Positions 32,765-41,500 of a stretch of 64,000 nucleotides of DNA are shown one piece after another; within the stretch, counting starts at the first letter, position 1; each line of letters starts with the position of its first letter. The notes under the pieces are model-generated. The model worked only from the letters and a program-made list of their open reading frames with translations, had not been told where the DNA came from and did no database searches. The stretch spans positions 372,001-436,000 of the forward strand of contig NZ_BQHJ01000005.1 of the NCBI RefSeq assembly GCF_021603645.1, written 5' to 3'. The translations under genes were made by a program, and so were the position numbers. This DNA is from Pseudomonas pseudonitroreducens. GTDB lineage: Bacteria > Pseudomonadota > Gammaproteobacteria > Pseudomonadales > Pseudomonadaceae.

Positions 32765-34864
32765 CTAGAACCCGCTCTCACGCAGGGCGACAGCCAGCAG
32801 GCGGGTAAAGCCCTCGCCGAGCCAGCTGCGCCGGGCGCCCTCGATCTGCAGGTGGCCGCGGGTTTCGTGCAGCCCGGGCGGCGCCGCGTCCAGCTTCACC
32901 AACACATGGAACAGCGCCGGGTTGGGGACCAGGGCTTCGCCCTGCGGGTTGACGTTCAACGGGCCGCCGTAGCGCGAGGCGAGCATCGGTTGTTCCAGCT
33001 GGCTGATGCGCGTGGTGCCGATCAGCACGACCTGGCCCTCGATGGGGTGCGGCACGCCTTCCGGGTAGAAGCGCACATGGCCGCCGTCGGTGAGGCGCTG
33101 CACTTCGTCCTGCTTGACGTAGGCATCCACCAGCCAGTGCTGCGGGTCCACCAGCACGCCGATGGGCTCGCGGGTGTTGATCCACTGGCCGGGTTTCCAG
33201 TCCGGGTTGACGTCCATCCAGCGCCCGGCGAAGGGCGCCTGCAGGTTGAGACGGGCCATCTCGTTGCGCGCGGCGCGCGCCTGCTGGTACTCGACGCCCA
33301 GGCGCTGGCGGGTGACGGCTTCCTCGGAGAGCCCCGACGGGTCGGCCAGCATGCCGGCCAGGCGGCCCTGGTAACCGCGGATACCGGCTTCGCTGCCGCG
33401 GATCTTGGCGGCGATATCGGGTTCCTCCATCACCGCCAGCGTCTCGCCCTGGCCGACCGCGCCACTGGGGCGCAGGTCGCGCAACAACGCCGGGAAGGGC
33501 GCGTAGACGTGCAACTGCTGCGCCGCACGGGCCACGCCCATGGCGTGCACCTGGGTGCGCCAGGGGATGGCGAGCAGGAGCAGCAGGGCGCCCAGCACGG
33601 TGAGGAACACCAGCTTGCGCCGCGGCTTCACTTCCGCGCGGCGTTGCCACCAGACCTTGAGTTCGCGCCACACGGGCTGAACGATGAACCAGCTGATTTC
33701 CACGGCGAACAGGAAGATCCCCAGAAGCTTGAAGAAGAAGTAGTAGACCGCCACGGCAATGCCGAGGAACAGCAGCAGACGGTAGACCCAGGTGCCGAAG
33801 GCGAAGGCCACCAGCGCCCGGCGCTTGCTGGTGGGGAAGTGCTCCGGCCAGGGCTCGTCCAGCCCCAGCAGGTTGCGCCGCAAGGTGGTGCGCGCCAGGG
33901 CGCCGGCGCGTTCGTGCAGGTTGGGGAAGTCCAGCAGGTCGGAGAAGATGAAATAGCCGTCGAAGCGCATGAACGGGCTGGCGTTCAGCGCCAGCGACAG
34001 CGCCCAGCTGGTGGTGGCCAGGTACAGCAGCGCATTGCGCAACGGCCCGGGGTCGGCCAGTGCCCAGCCCAGCGTCGACAGCCCGGCCAGGCCCAGTTCG
34101 GTGATGATCCCGGCGCTGGCGATGGCCAGGCGCTGGCGGTTGCTGCGCAGCTTCCAGCTTTCGCCGGTATCGGTGTAGAGCATCGGCCACATCACCACGA
34201 AGGCGATGCCCATGTGCGCCACCTTGAGCCCCAGTCGCGTCGCCACCAGGGCATGGCCCAGCTCGTGGAGCGTCTTCGCCACCACCAGCGCGGCGGCAAA
34301 GCTGAGCAGCCCTTCGAAGGAAAACGACTCCACCACGTCGTGGGTGAAGGTGTCCCACTGGTGCGTCACCAGGACGATCCCGGCGAGGCTCAGGAGCAGC
34401 ACCAGCAGGGCCACGTAGCGATTGAACAGCCAGTCGAGGCTGCCGGCGATAGCGCGCAGGAAGCGCTGCGGGCGGAGCAGCGGGATGCGGAAGAACAGGT
34501 AGTGGTGCAGCCACCAGTTCCAGGTCGTCCACTGTTTCCCTTCGCTGCGCGCAGCCAGGCGCGCCAGGGCCTCGGGACCAGGGCGGAGCAACTGGTGGTG
34601 TTCGAGGAACTGGCGGAAGCCCAGCACCTGCTCGGCCTCGGGCTTGAGCGCGGTCTGCTCGGCGATCTGCTCGCTGATCTGCCGGGGCGTCTGCTCCCAG
34701 CGCAACAGGCATTCGAATTCCAGCCAGCCAATGCGGTAGAAGCGATTGAGCACGCTGTCCTGGATCACCCACACCGGCTCGCCGTCCGGACCGGGCGCGG
34801 CTTCATCCAGGCGCAGGTCGTCACGCAGGGGCGGGGTGGGCAGGTCTTCGGCGGCAATTTCCAT
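32765..34864 (-). CDS. M50-type membrane metalloprotease joined to a periplasmic-adaptor-like domain
   Basis: This 699-residue membrane protein starts at the ATG at 34864 (MEIAAEDLPT), which has GGAGG upstream and lies 11 bases after the HlyD stop. The longer frame is HlyD shadow. A cytosolic N-terminus (about 1-150) precedes several membrane segments. The zinc site is H200-E-L-G-H204 with a third ligand Asp302 in NASPFMRFDG, the M50 (site-2 protease) pattern. Further membrane segments reach residue about 430, and a C-terminal part (about 440-699, with AVGQGETLAVMEEPDI and LQAPFAGRWMDVNPD) resembles HlyD adaptors. It is the last gene of the adhesin operon. A role in processing or gating export is inferred. 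Confidence 0.85.
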   Translation of the reverse strand: MEIAAEDLPTPPLRDDLRLDEAAPGPDGEPVWVIQDSVLNRFYRIGWLEFECLLRWEQTPRQISEQIAEQTALKPEAEQVLGFRQFLEHHQLLRPGPEALARLAARSEGKQWTTWNWWLHHYLFFRIPLLRPQRFLRAIAGSLDWLFNRYVALLVLLLSLAGIVLVTHQWDTFTHDVVESFSFEGLLSFAAALVVAKTLHELGHALVATRLGLKVAHMGIAFVVMWPMLYTDTGESWKLRSNRQRLAIASAGIITELGLAGLSTLGWALADPGPLRNALLYLATTSWALSLALNASPFMRFDGYFIFSDLLDFPNLHERAGALARTTLRRNLLGLDEPWPEHFPTSKRRALVAFAFGTWVYRLLLFLGIAVAVYYFFFKLLGIFLFAVEISWFIVQPVWRELKVWWQRRAEVKPRRKLVFLTVLGALLLLLAIPWRTQVHAMGVARAAQQLHVYAPFPALLRDLRPSGAVGQGETLAVMEEPDIAAKIRGSEAGIRGYQGRLAGMLADPSGLSEEAVTRQRLGVEYQQARAARNEMARLNLQAPFAGRWMDVNPDWKPGQWINTREPIGVLVDPQHWLVDAYVKQDEVQRLTDGGHVRFYPEGVPHPIEGQVVLIGTTRISQLEQPMLASRYGGPLNVNPQGEALVPNPALFHVLVKLDAAPPGLHETRGHLQIEGARRSWLGEGFTRLLAVALRESGF

Positions 34865-34875
34865 CCGGCCCTCCG

Positions 34876-36216
34876 TTACCAGCCGGTCCAGGCGCGCAGC
34901 GAAGCCAGCGGGCGGCGCAGCAGGTAGTAGCCGAGCACCACGCGCTCGCCATACAGCTTGGCGGTGCCGTGCAGGCCGAGCCGTGCATGTGGCGGTGGGT
35001 CCTCCACGCTGGCGAGCAGCCGGTAGGAGGCGACGCCTTCGTCGCTGGGCTTGGCCTGGTAGCTGGTGTCGAGGATTTCCCCGTGCAGCGGGTCGAGCGG
35101 ATAGGCAGTGAGGAACAGCGCCACTTTCGCTCCCGGCTCCAGCGCAATGGCGTCGGCCACCGGCAGCTGGATGCGCATGCCCGGCGCCTTCGGGTCGGCG
35201 ATCTGCAGGATGCGCTCGCCGGTCACCACCGGCTTGCCCAGCCAGTCGTTGGGGTCGCTGTACACGGCAACGCCGGCGCGCGGTGCGAGCACGCGGGTAC
35301 GCGCCAGTTGTGCCTGTACGGCGGCCAGTTCGGCGCGGCGCTGGCGGGCGCGGCCGTCGAGCACGGTGAGCTCGCTCTTGCTCTGCGGGTTGTCGAAGGC
35401 GCGCTGGCTGGCGGCCATCAGCTCGGCGTCGGCGACGGCGACTTCCTTGGCCAGCACGTCGGCGCGGCTGCGCAGAGTGGTTTCGTCCAGCTCGAAGAGT
35501 GGCGTGCCGACGTCCACGTTCTGGTTGGGACGAACCAGCATCTTGACTATCACCCCGTCGATGGGCGAGCTGATTACCTGGGCGTTGCGCGAGACGACTT
35601 CCGCCGGCGCCAGGGCTGTCTGCCGTACCGGGATCAGCAGCAGCGCCGCCAGCGCGATCACACCGACCAGCACCTGGCGCTTGCTCGGTCGCCAGAAGCG
35701 CAGGCGGGTACGCGGCCCGAACGAGGCCCAGGCATGCGCCCAGGTCTGCCAGATACCCTGCAGCAGCGGCTGCAGGTTGCGCGCCGGCGCTTCGTCCAGG
35801 AGGAACAGCACCAGCCCCAGGCGCTTGCCGCTGCGGTCGTGCAGCGGTACGCACCAGAGCCCGGCCGGCCACCATTCGCTCCAGCCTTCGGCGATGTCGG
35901 CGGGCGGGGCGATGGCGTCGCGAGCCAGCCAGCTGGGCGTGGCGTCGGGCAACTGCGCGGCGACCCAGCGGCTGGCGCGCTCCAGCCAGACCAGGTAGGG
36001 CGAGTCTTCCGTGGGCTTGGCCAGGCCGGACACCGCCAGCAGTTCGTTGCGCGACTCGTGGCAGGCGAACACCAGCGCCTGGTGGAAGCGCAGCAGCGGG
36101 AACAGGTCGTTGGCGATGCTGAAGGCCAGGCCGCCGAGGGAGTCGGCGGCCAGCGCCTTGTCACGCACATTGGCCAGGCTCAGCAGCAGCTGGGGTGGCG
36201 GCAGCAGCTCACTCAT
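34876..36216 (-). CDS. HlyD-like membrane adaptor with N-terminal GAF-like cytosolic domain
   Basis: In this 446-residue protein, residues about 1-165 resemble a GAF-type sensor fold (LLRFHQALVFACHESRNELL, then GLWCVPLHDRSGKRLGLVLF). One membrane segment follows (about 181-198, VLVGVIALAALLLIPV). The periplasmic part has HlyD halves of the lipoyl-like domain (ISSPIDGVIVKMLVRPNQNV, and VLAPRAGVAVYSDPNDW) around a coiled coil. It overlaps the preceding adaptor by 8 bases. Standard HlyD proteins have only a short cytosolic tail, so the sensor-like domain is unusual. Confidence 0.82.
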   Translation of the reverse strand: MSELLPPPQLLLSLANVRDKALAADSLGGLAFSIANDLFPLLRFHQALVFACHESRNELLAVSGLAKPTEDSPYLVWLERASRWVAAQLPDATPSWLARDAIAPPADIAEGWSEWWPAGLWCVPLHDRSGKRLGLVLFLLDEAPARNLQPLLQGIWQTWAHAWASFGPRTRLRFWRPSKRQVLVGVIALAALLLIPVRQTALAPAEVVSRNAQVISSPIDGVIVKMLVRPNQNVDVGTPLFELDETTLRSRADVLAKEVAVADAELMAASQRAFDNPQSKSELTVLDGRARQRRAELAAVQAQLARTRVLAPRAGVAVYSDPNDWLGKPVVTGERILQIADPKAPGMRIQLPVADAIALEPGAKVALFLTAYPLDPLHGEILDTSYQAKPSDEGVASYRLLASVEDPPPHARLGLHGTAKLYGERVVLGYYLLRRPLASLRAWTGW

Positions 36217-36982
36217 GGCTTTCGGGGAAGCGCGCCACCCCGCTCATGCCGGCGATCAGTTCGGGGTAGCTGGCGTCCAGCTTCGCCTCCAGCTCCACGG
36301 TCTGCGCCACGGCGTCGACCCGCGCGTTGATCACGCTGACCTTGGCCGGGTAGTGCTTGCCGGTTTCGTGGATGTCCACTTCCAGCGGCATGTCCGGGCG
36401 CAGGTTGGGCAGCATGGAAGAGGGCACGTTGAGGCGGACCTTCAGCGCGCCATCGCTGACCAGGTCGAACAGCGGCGTGCCGGCCGTCACTGTCTGGTAG
36501 GGCTTGACGTAGACCTTGGCGATGCGCCCGGCAAACGGAGCATCGACCAGGCAGTAGCCGGCCTGGGCGCGGGCCAGGGTGAGCGCGCCGTCGGCCTTCT
36601 GCAGCTCGGTGTTGGCCATGGCTACTTCCAGGTCACCCACCGCGTCGAGCTTGCGCAGGTTCTGCTTGGCCGCCAGGTTGGCGCGGGCCATGTTCAGTTC
36701 GGCAGCGGCGACCTTGGCGCGGGCGTTGACTTCGACGCAGTTGAGCTGGGCCAGCTCGGCGTCCTTGGCGACCTTGTCGCCGAGGCTGGCCTTGAGCGCG
36801 CCGAGGGTGCCGTTCATCTGGGCGGAAAGGGTGGTTTCCAAGTTCGACACCAGCAGCACACGGATGGCCCCCGGGTCCTGGTTGTCGGGGAGTGGCGGCA
36901 GGCCGCTGGCGTCATCGGCCAGGGCCGGCTGGAGCAACATCAGGCACAACGGGAGAAGCAGGTACGGCTTACTGCGCGGCAT
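36209..36982 (-). CDS. Periplasmic adaptor (RND/HlyD-type) subunit
   Basis: This 257-residue adaptor has a signal peptide (MPRSKPYLLLPLCLMLLQPALA). A split lipoyl-like domain follows (SAQMNGTLGALKASLGDKV, then VDAPFAGRIAKVYVKPYQTV) with a short helical hairpin and a beta-barrel C-terminal part. The start is the ATG at 36982, overlapping the TolC stop by 14 bases. Shorter than usual RND adaptors (about 380). It should bridge the inner-membrane HlyD/M50 proteins and the TolC protein. Confidence 0.85.
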   Translation of the reverse strand: MPRSKPYLLLPLCLMLLQPALADDASGLPPLPDNQDPGAIRVLLVSNLETTLSAQMNGTLGALKASLGDKVAKDAELAQLNCVEVNARAKVAAAELNMARANLAAKQNLRKLDAVGDLEVAMANTELQKADGALTLARAQAGYCLVDAPFAGRIAKVYVKPYQTVTAGTPLFDLVSDGALKVRLNVPSSMLPNLRPDMPLEVDIHETGKHYPAKVSVINARVDAVAQTVELEAKLDASYPELIAGMSGVARFPESHE

Positions 36983-38561
36983 TGACGGTTTCCTTCTGGC
37001 CAACGGTCGCTTGCCCGATCGAGGGTTGCCTAATCGCGGGTTGCCCGGCAGCGGCGCCGCTGCTGGCGAGCAGATTGGTGCTGGTCTGCTGTTCCAGGGT
37101 GCGTTGGATTTCCCGCGCGAGGGTCTTCACGTCGTGGTTCTCGATTTCCTTGGGCATCACCTCGAAGCCCACCGAGTTGTACAGCCGGCCCCAGGCGGCC
37201 TGGGCGTCGGAGTAGGCGGCTTCACGCTGGTAGCGCGAGAGCAGGTAGCGGCCTTCGGCGCGGATCAGCTCCAGCTCGCTGCCCAGTGCGGCGCCACGGG
37301 CGGACTGGGCATAGCTGAGCAGGCTCTGGTCGACGCGCAGGCTCTCGTCGGCGAACTCGACTTCCTGCCGGGCCAGTTGGTAGCGCAGCAGGCCGACCCG
37401 CACCTGGGTCAGGATGGCCATGGACAGCGCGGTGCGGCGCATGTCGTCGGTCTTCTCCTGGCTCGCCTCGGCGGCCTTGATGTCCGGGTACTGTGCCAGG
37501 CGCAGCAGGTTCATCGAGACGTTGATGCCGGTCTGGTTCCAGTCGTTGTTGTACAGGTACTTGTTGGAGTCGTACTCGTAGCCGTAGTTGAAGCTCACGT
37601 TGGGCCACAGCTGGGCCTTGGCGATCTTCAGGTCGTTCATGTCGACGCGCTTGCGGTACCACTCCTCCATGATTTCCGGACGGCGCTCCAGGGAGAGCCG
37701 TTCGAGCTGGTCGATGTTGTTGGTCACCAGCGGCAGCGGCTGTTCGCCGACGTCGGCCAGGACCATTTTGGTATTCGGCGGCAGTGACATCAGCGCGGCC
37801 AGCTCGGCGCGGGCGAACTCCAGGTCCTGGCGGCGCACGGTGAGCATGTACACCGAGTCGAGCAGGGCGCGCTGGTAGGCGAGGATGTCCTGGCGCGGCA
37901 GCAGGCCCTTGCCTTCGGCCTCGCGGGCGGAGGTCAGGGCGCGGTGGGTGCGCATCAGCAGGCCGTCCACTTCCGGCAGCAGGCGCTGGGCGCCGAGGGC
38001 GCGCCAGTAGGCGTTGCGCACGTCCTGCAGGACGTTCTGCGCAACCTTCTCGCGGCGCTCCTCGGCCATCAGCATCTGGTCGTTCTTCTGCTGCGTGCGG
38101 TAGTAGGCGACGCCGAAGTCCAGCAGGCTCCAGGACAGCCCCAGGCTGTAGAGCTGGCGGTAGCGCTCCTCTGACGTCGAGGGACGCAAGCTGACCTGGC
38201 GGTCCTCGATGCCGATGGAGGTGCCACCGGAGTCGTTGTTGCGTCCGGCGTAGCCTGCCGAGGCGACGACGCGCGGCAGCATCTCGTGGCTGGTGACGTC
38301 GCGCAGGTCGGAGGCCAGTGCGCTTTCCAGCAGCTTGAGGCGGTAGTCGAGGTTGTATTTCAACGCTCGCGCAGAGGCTTCGTAGAAGGTGATCGGCCCG
38401 CTGACCGGTTCCTGCTCCTTGTACATCCGTGCCTGGTCTTCGATCACCCGCTGGCGCATCTCCTCCTCGGTGTAAGGCTTGGGCTCGAACGCCGAACAGG
38501 CGCTGAGCAGAATACTCACGGTGATGGTGGCGCTCAGGCATTTCAGTGCATAGGCGGGCAT
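36969..38561 (-). CDS. TolC-family outer-membrane efflux/secretion lipoprotein
   Basis: This 530-residue protein starts at the ATG at 38561 (MPAYALKCL), with AGGA upstream. Its signal ends in the lipobox LLSAC (Cys22). The TolC outer-membrane efflux repeats follow, with long helices (TEEEMRQRVIEDQARMYKEQ, and RTALSMAILTQVRVGLLRYQ). It would form the outer-membrane channel of the adhesin system. The gene starts 38 bases after the giant gene stops. The long N-terminal extension of the open frame is rejected. Confidence 0.9.
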   Translation of the reverse strand: MPAYALKCLSATITVSILLSACSAFEPKPYTEEEMRQRVIEDQARMYKEQEPVSGPITFYEASARALKYNLDYRLKLLESALASDLRDVTSHEMLPRVVASAGYAGRNNDSGGTSIGIEDRQVSLRPSTSEERYRQLYSLGLSWSLLDFGVAYYRTQQKNDQMLMAEERREKVAQNVLQDVRNAYWRALGAQRLLPEVDGLLMRTHRALTSAREAEGKGLLPRQDILAYQRALLDSVYMLTVRRQDLEFARAELAALMSLPPNTKMVLADVGEQPLPLVTNNIDQLERLSLERRPEIMEEWYRKRVDMNDLKIAKAQLWPNVSFNYGYEYDSNKYLYNNDWNQTGINVSMNLLRLAQYPDIKAAEASQEKTDDMRRTALSMAILTQVRVGLLRYQLARQEVEFADESLRVDQSLLSYAQSARGAALGSELELIRAEGRYLLSRYQREAAYSDAQAAWGRLYNSVGFEVMPKEIENHDVKTLAREIQRTLEQQTSTNLLASSGAAAGQPAIRQPSIGQATVGQKETVNAAQ

Positions 38562-38599
38562 GTTCTGTCCTTGATCGATCTGAATGGGTCGCATGTTCC

Positions 38600-41500
38600 T
38601 CATTGGCCGCCGCTCCTGCGCTGGGCGGCCTCGCGCAGCTGGGCACGGAAGCCCGGTGCGGTCTGCGCGGGTTTCTCTGCCTTGCCCACCATGTCGGCGG
38701 GGAAGGGTGCCCACAGCGATGGGTCGGGCAGCAGGCCGTCGGCGCTCAGGCTGATGACCCCATGGCGGCCATCCACCCAGCGCGTGTCCAGGTCGGCGGC
38801 GCGGCGGCTCTCGGCCACGGCGCGAGCGACGAACTGGCCCTTCACCTGGCCCAGTTGCGCGCCCAGCGACGGGCTTTCGATCTCCGGCGTGGCAAAGATG
38901 TCGATGTTGCTGCCGTCGGCACCCCAGGCCGACAGCGATAGCCGATCATCGATGCGCTCGACCACCGGTTGCACGAAGATCGCCGGGTCGACGTCGGGTA
39001 TCCGATCGCGCGGGTAGCCGTCGTCGCCGAAACGGTCGAAGTGCGGTCCCGGCGGAATGTACGGCGTGGCGATGTCCAGGGTGATGGTCAGCTGCGCCTG
39101 GTCGGTGAGGCCGGTGAGGTCGCTGATGGTGTAGGTGAAGTAGTCCTTGAGGACTTGTCCCAGACCCGCAGCGGCCAGCACTTCGCGGTTGCTCTGGTCG
39201 ATGGTGTAGGTGTAGCTGCCATCGGCGTTGAGCACGAGGGTGCCGTAGCGCCCGACGATGGGTTGGCCGATTACCCCGGCGCTGCCGCTGCCGTTCTCCG
39301 CGCCGGTGCGGATGCCGGTGACGGTCAGGTGGTCGCCGCCATCCACGTCGCTGTCGTTGGGCAGGACGTTGCCGGTGGCCTGTGGCGCCGGGGTTTCGTC
39401 ACTGGCGACATTGCTGTCGTCGCGGGCGATCGGGTTGTCGTCGGCGCCCTGGATGGTCACCGTCAGGCGCGCGTCGGAGGTCGCCCCGGCGGTGTCGCGC
39501 ATGCGGTAGGTGAAGATCTCGCGCAGGGTTTCGCCGGCAGTGCGCAGGGCCTGCACCGTGGGGTTGGCGTTGTCCACGACATACTGATAGCTGCCGTCGG
39601 CGTTGATCGTCAGCTTGCCGTAGAGCCCCTGGAGCACCTGGCCGGCGCTGGCGCTGTTGCCATTCTCGCCGGTGTAGTGGACGACGGTCTTGGTCTCGCC
39701 GTACTGCACGCCATCGACGTCGGTGTCGTTGTCCAGCACGTTGCCGCGCGGGTCGACGCCGGGCGTCCCGTTGTTCACGCCGCCAGCCTCGACGGCGGTG
39801 GCGGTATCGTCACTGGCAATGGGCGTGTCGTTGCGGCCGTCGATGGTGATGGTCAGCAGGCCGGGCGTGGCGCCGCCCCAGATGTCCGAGCCGAGGTAGG
39901 TGAACTTGTCCTGCAGGGTCTGGCCGCTGGCGCGCAGGGCTTCGACTTCCGGCAGGCTGTTGTCCAGGGCGTAGCTCCAGCTGCCGTCCTGGTTCAGTGT
40001 CAGCGTGCCGTACTGGCCGCGCAACGATTGCCCGGGCGCGGTGACAGTGGTGGACGTCGGGCTGTCGCCGGCCCAGAACGAAACCACGTGCATCACGTCC
40101 TGCGGGATGGTGGTGATGGTGTCCGGGTCGGTGTCGTTGGCCAGCACGTTGCCCGAAGGATTGCTGCCCGGCACGTTGTTGTGCAGGCCGCCGTCCTCCA
40201 CGGCGGTGCCGAAGTCCGGCGCGGTGATCGGCGGGTCGTTCTGCCCGCGGATCAGGATGACCAGGGTGGCCTGGTCGCTGAGGTTGCCGTCATCGGTGAC
40301 CTGGTAGGTGAACTCCTCGATGGCGAAGGCCAGCGGGCCGAGCGCGCGGATGGTGGCGTTGTTGCTGTCGACGAAGTACTGGTAGCTGCCGTCGGCGTTG
40401 ATCACCAGGGTGCCGAAGGCGCCGAGGATGGTCTGCGGGCTGCCCGGCACCACGGCGACGGTATTCACCTGCGCGCCCTCGGGTCCCTTGGCGATGGTGG
40501 TGACGCGCATATGGTCGCCGGCATCGACATCGGTGTCCTTGCCGATACCGTCGAAGATCCCGGTCAGGCCGGTGATCACGTTGCCGGTTGGGTTGCGCCC
40601 GCCGCTGCCGTCGAGGTTGGCGACCGCGTAGTTGATGTCGTCGTTGGCCACCGGCGCGTCGTAACGGCCATCGATGGTGATGGTCAGCTGGGCGATGGAG
40701 GAGGCGCCGGCGGTGTCGTGCATGCGGTAGGTGAAGGTTTCCACCAGGCTGTCGCCCAGCTTCAGGGCCTGCACCGCCGCCAGGCTGTCGTTCACCGTGT
40801 AGGTGTAGGTGCCGTTGGCGTTGAGCACCAGGGTGCCGTAGCTGCCGGTGAGCACGCCGCCACTGACGCTGAGGTCGATGAGCGCGCCACTGCCGTTCTT
40901 GTCTCCGCTGCGCGCGGCATCCACCACCTTGGTTTCACCATAGGCCGCGCCATCCGCGTCGAGGTCGTTGAGCAGCACGTTGCCGGTGGCCGGGGCGCCG
41001 GGTGTGGTGTTCAGCGTGCCGCCGGCCTCGATGGCGGTACTCGTGTCATCGCCAGCGATGGGGGTGTCGTTCTGCCCATGGATGATGACGCTGAAGGTGC
41101 GGGTGATGGCCTTGCCGTGGCCGTCGCTGACGGTATAGGTGAAGACCTCCGTGAGGGTGTCGTTGTAGGTGCGCAAGGACTGCACGGTCGGGTCGAGGTT
41201 GTTCACCGCGAAGCGATAGCTGCCATCGGCGTTGAGCAGCAGCATGCCGTACCTGCCGGCCAGGTCGGTGCCCACGGTGCCGTTGGCGCCGGTGGGGCTG
41301 ACCACGGCGGTGATGGTCAGGGTGTCACCGTCCGGGTCGGTGTAGGAGCCGCGGATGCTGCCGGTCGGGTCCAGGCCCGGGACATTGTTGAGCAGGCCGC
41401 CAGCCTCGGTGGCATGGATCACCACCGGCTGCACGATGGGCGGATCGTTCACGCCGGTGACTGTGATGATCAGTTGTGCCTGGTCGGTCAGCCCGCCGCT

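Noticed and set aside
32852-34927. A 691-codon plus-strand frame across the M50 gene
   Set aside because: It is antisense to a protein with a complete zinc site and membrane segments. No start site or motif.
34865-35875. N-terminal extension of the M50 gene
   Set aside because: It overlaps the HlyD-like gene in another frame and is Arg/Ala/Gly-rich. The ATG at 34864 has GGAGG upstream.
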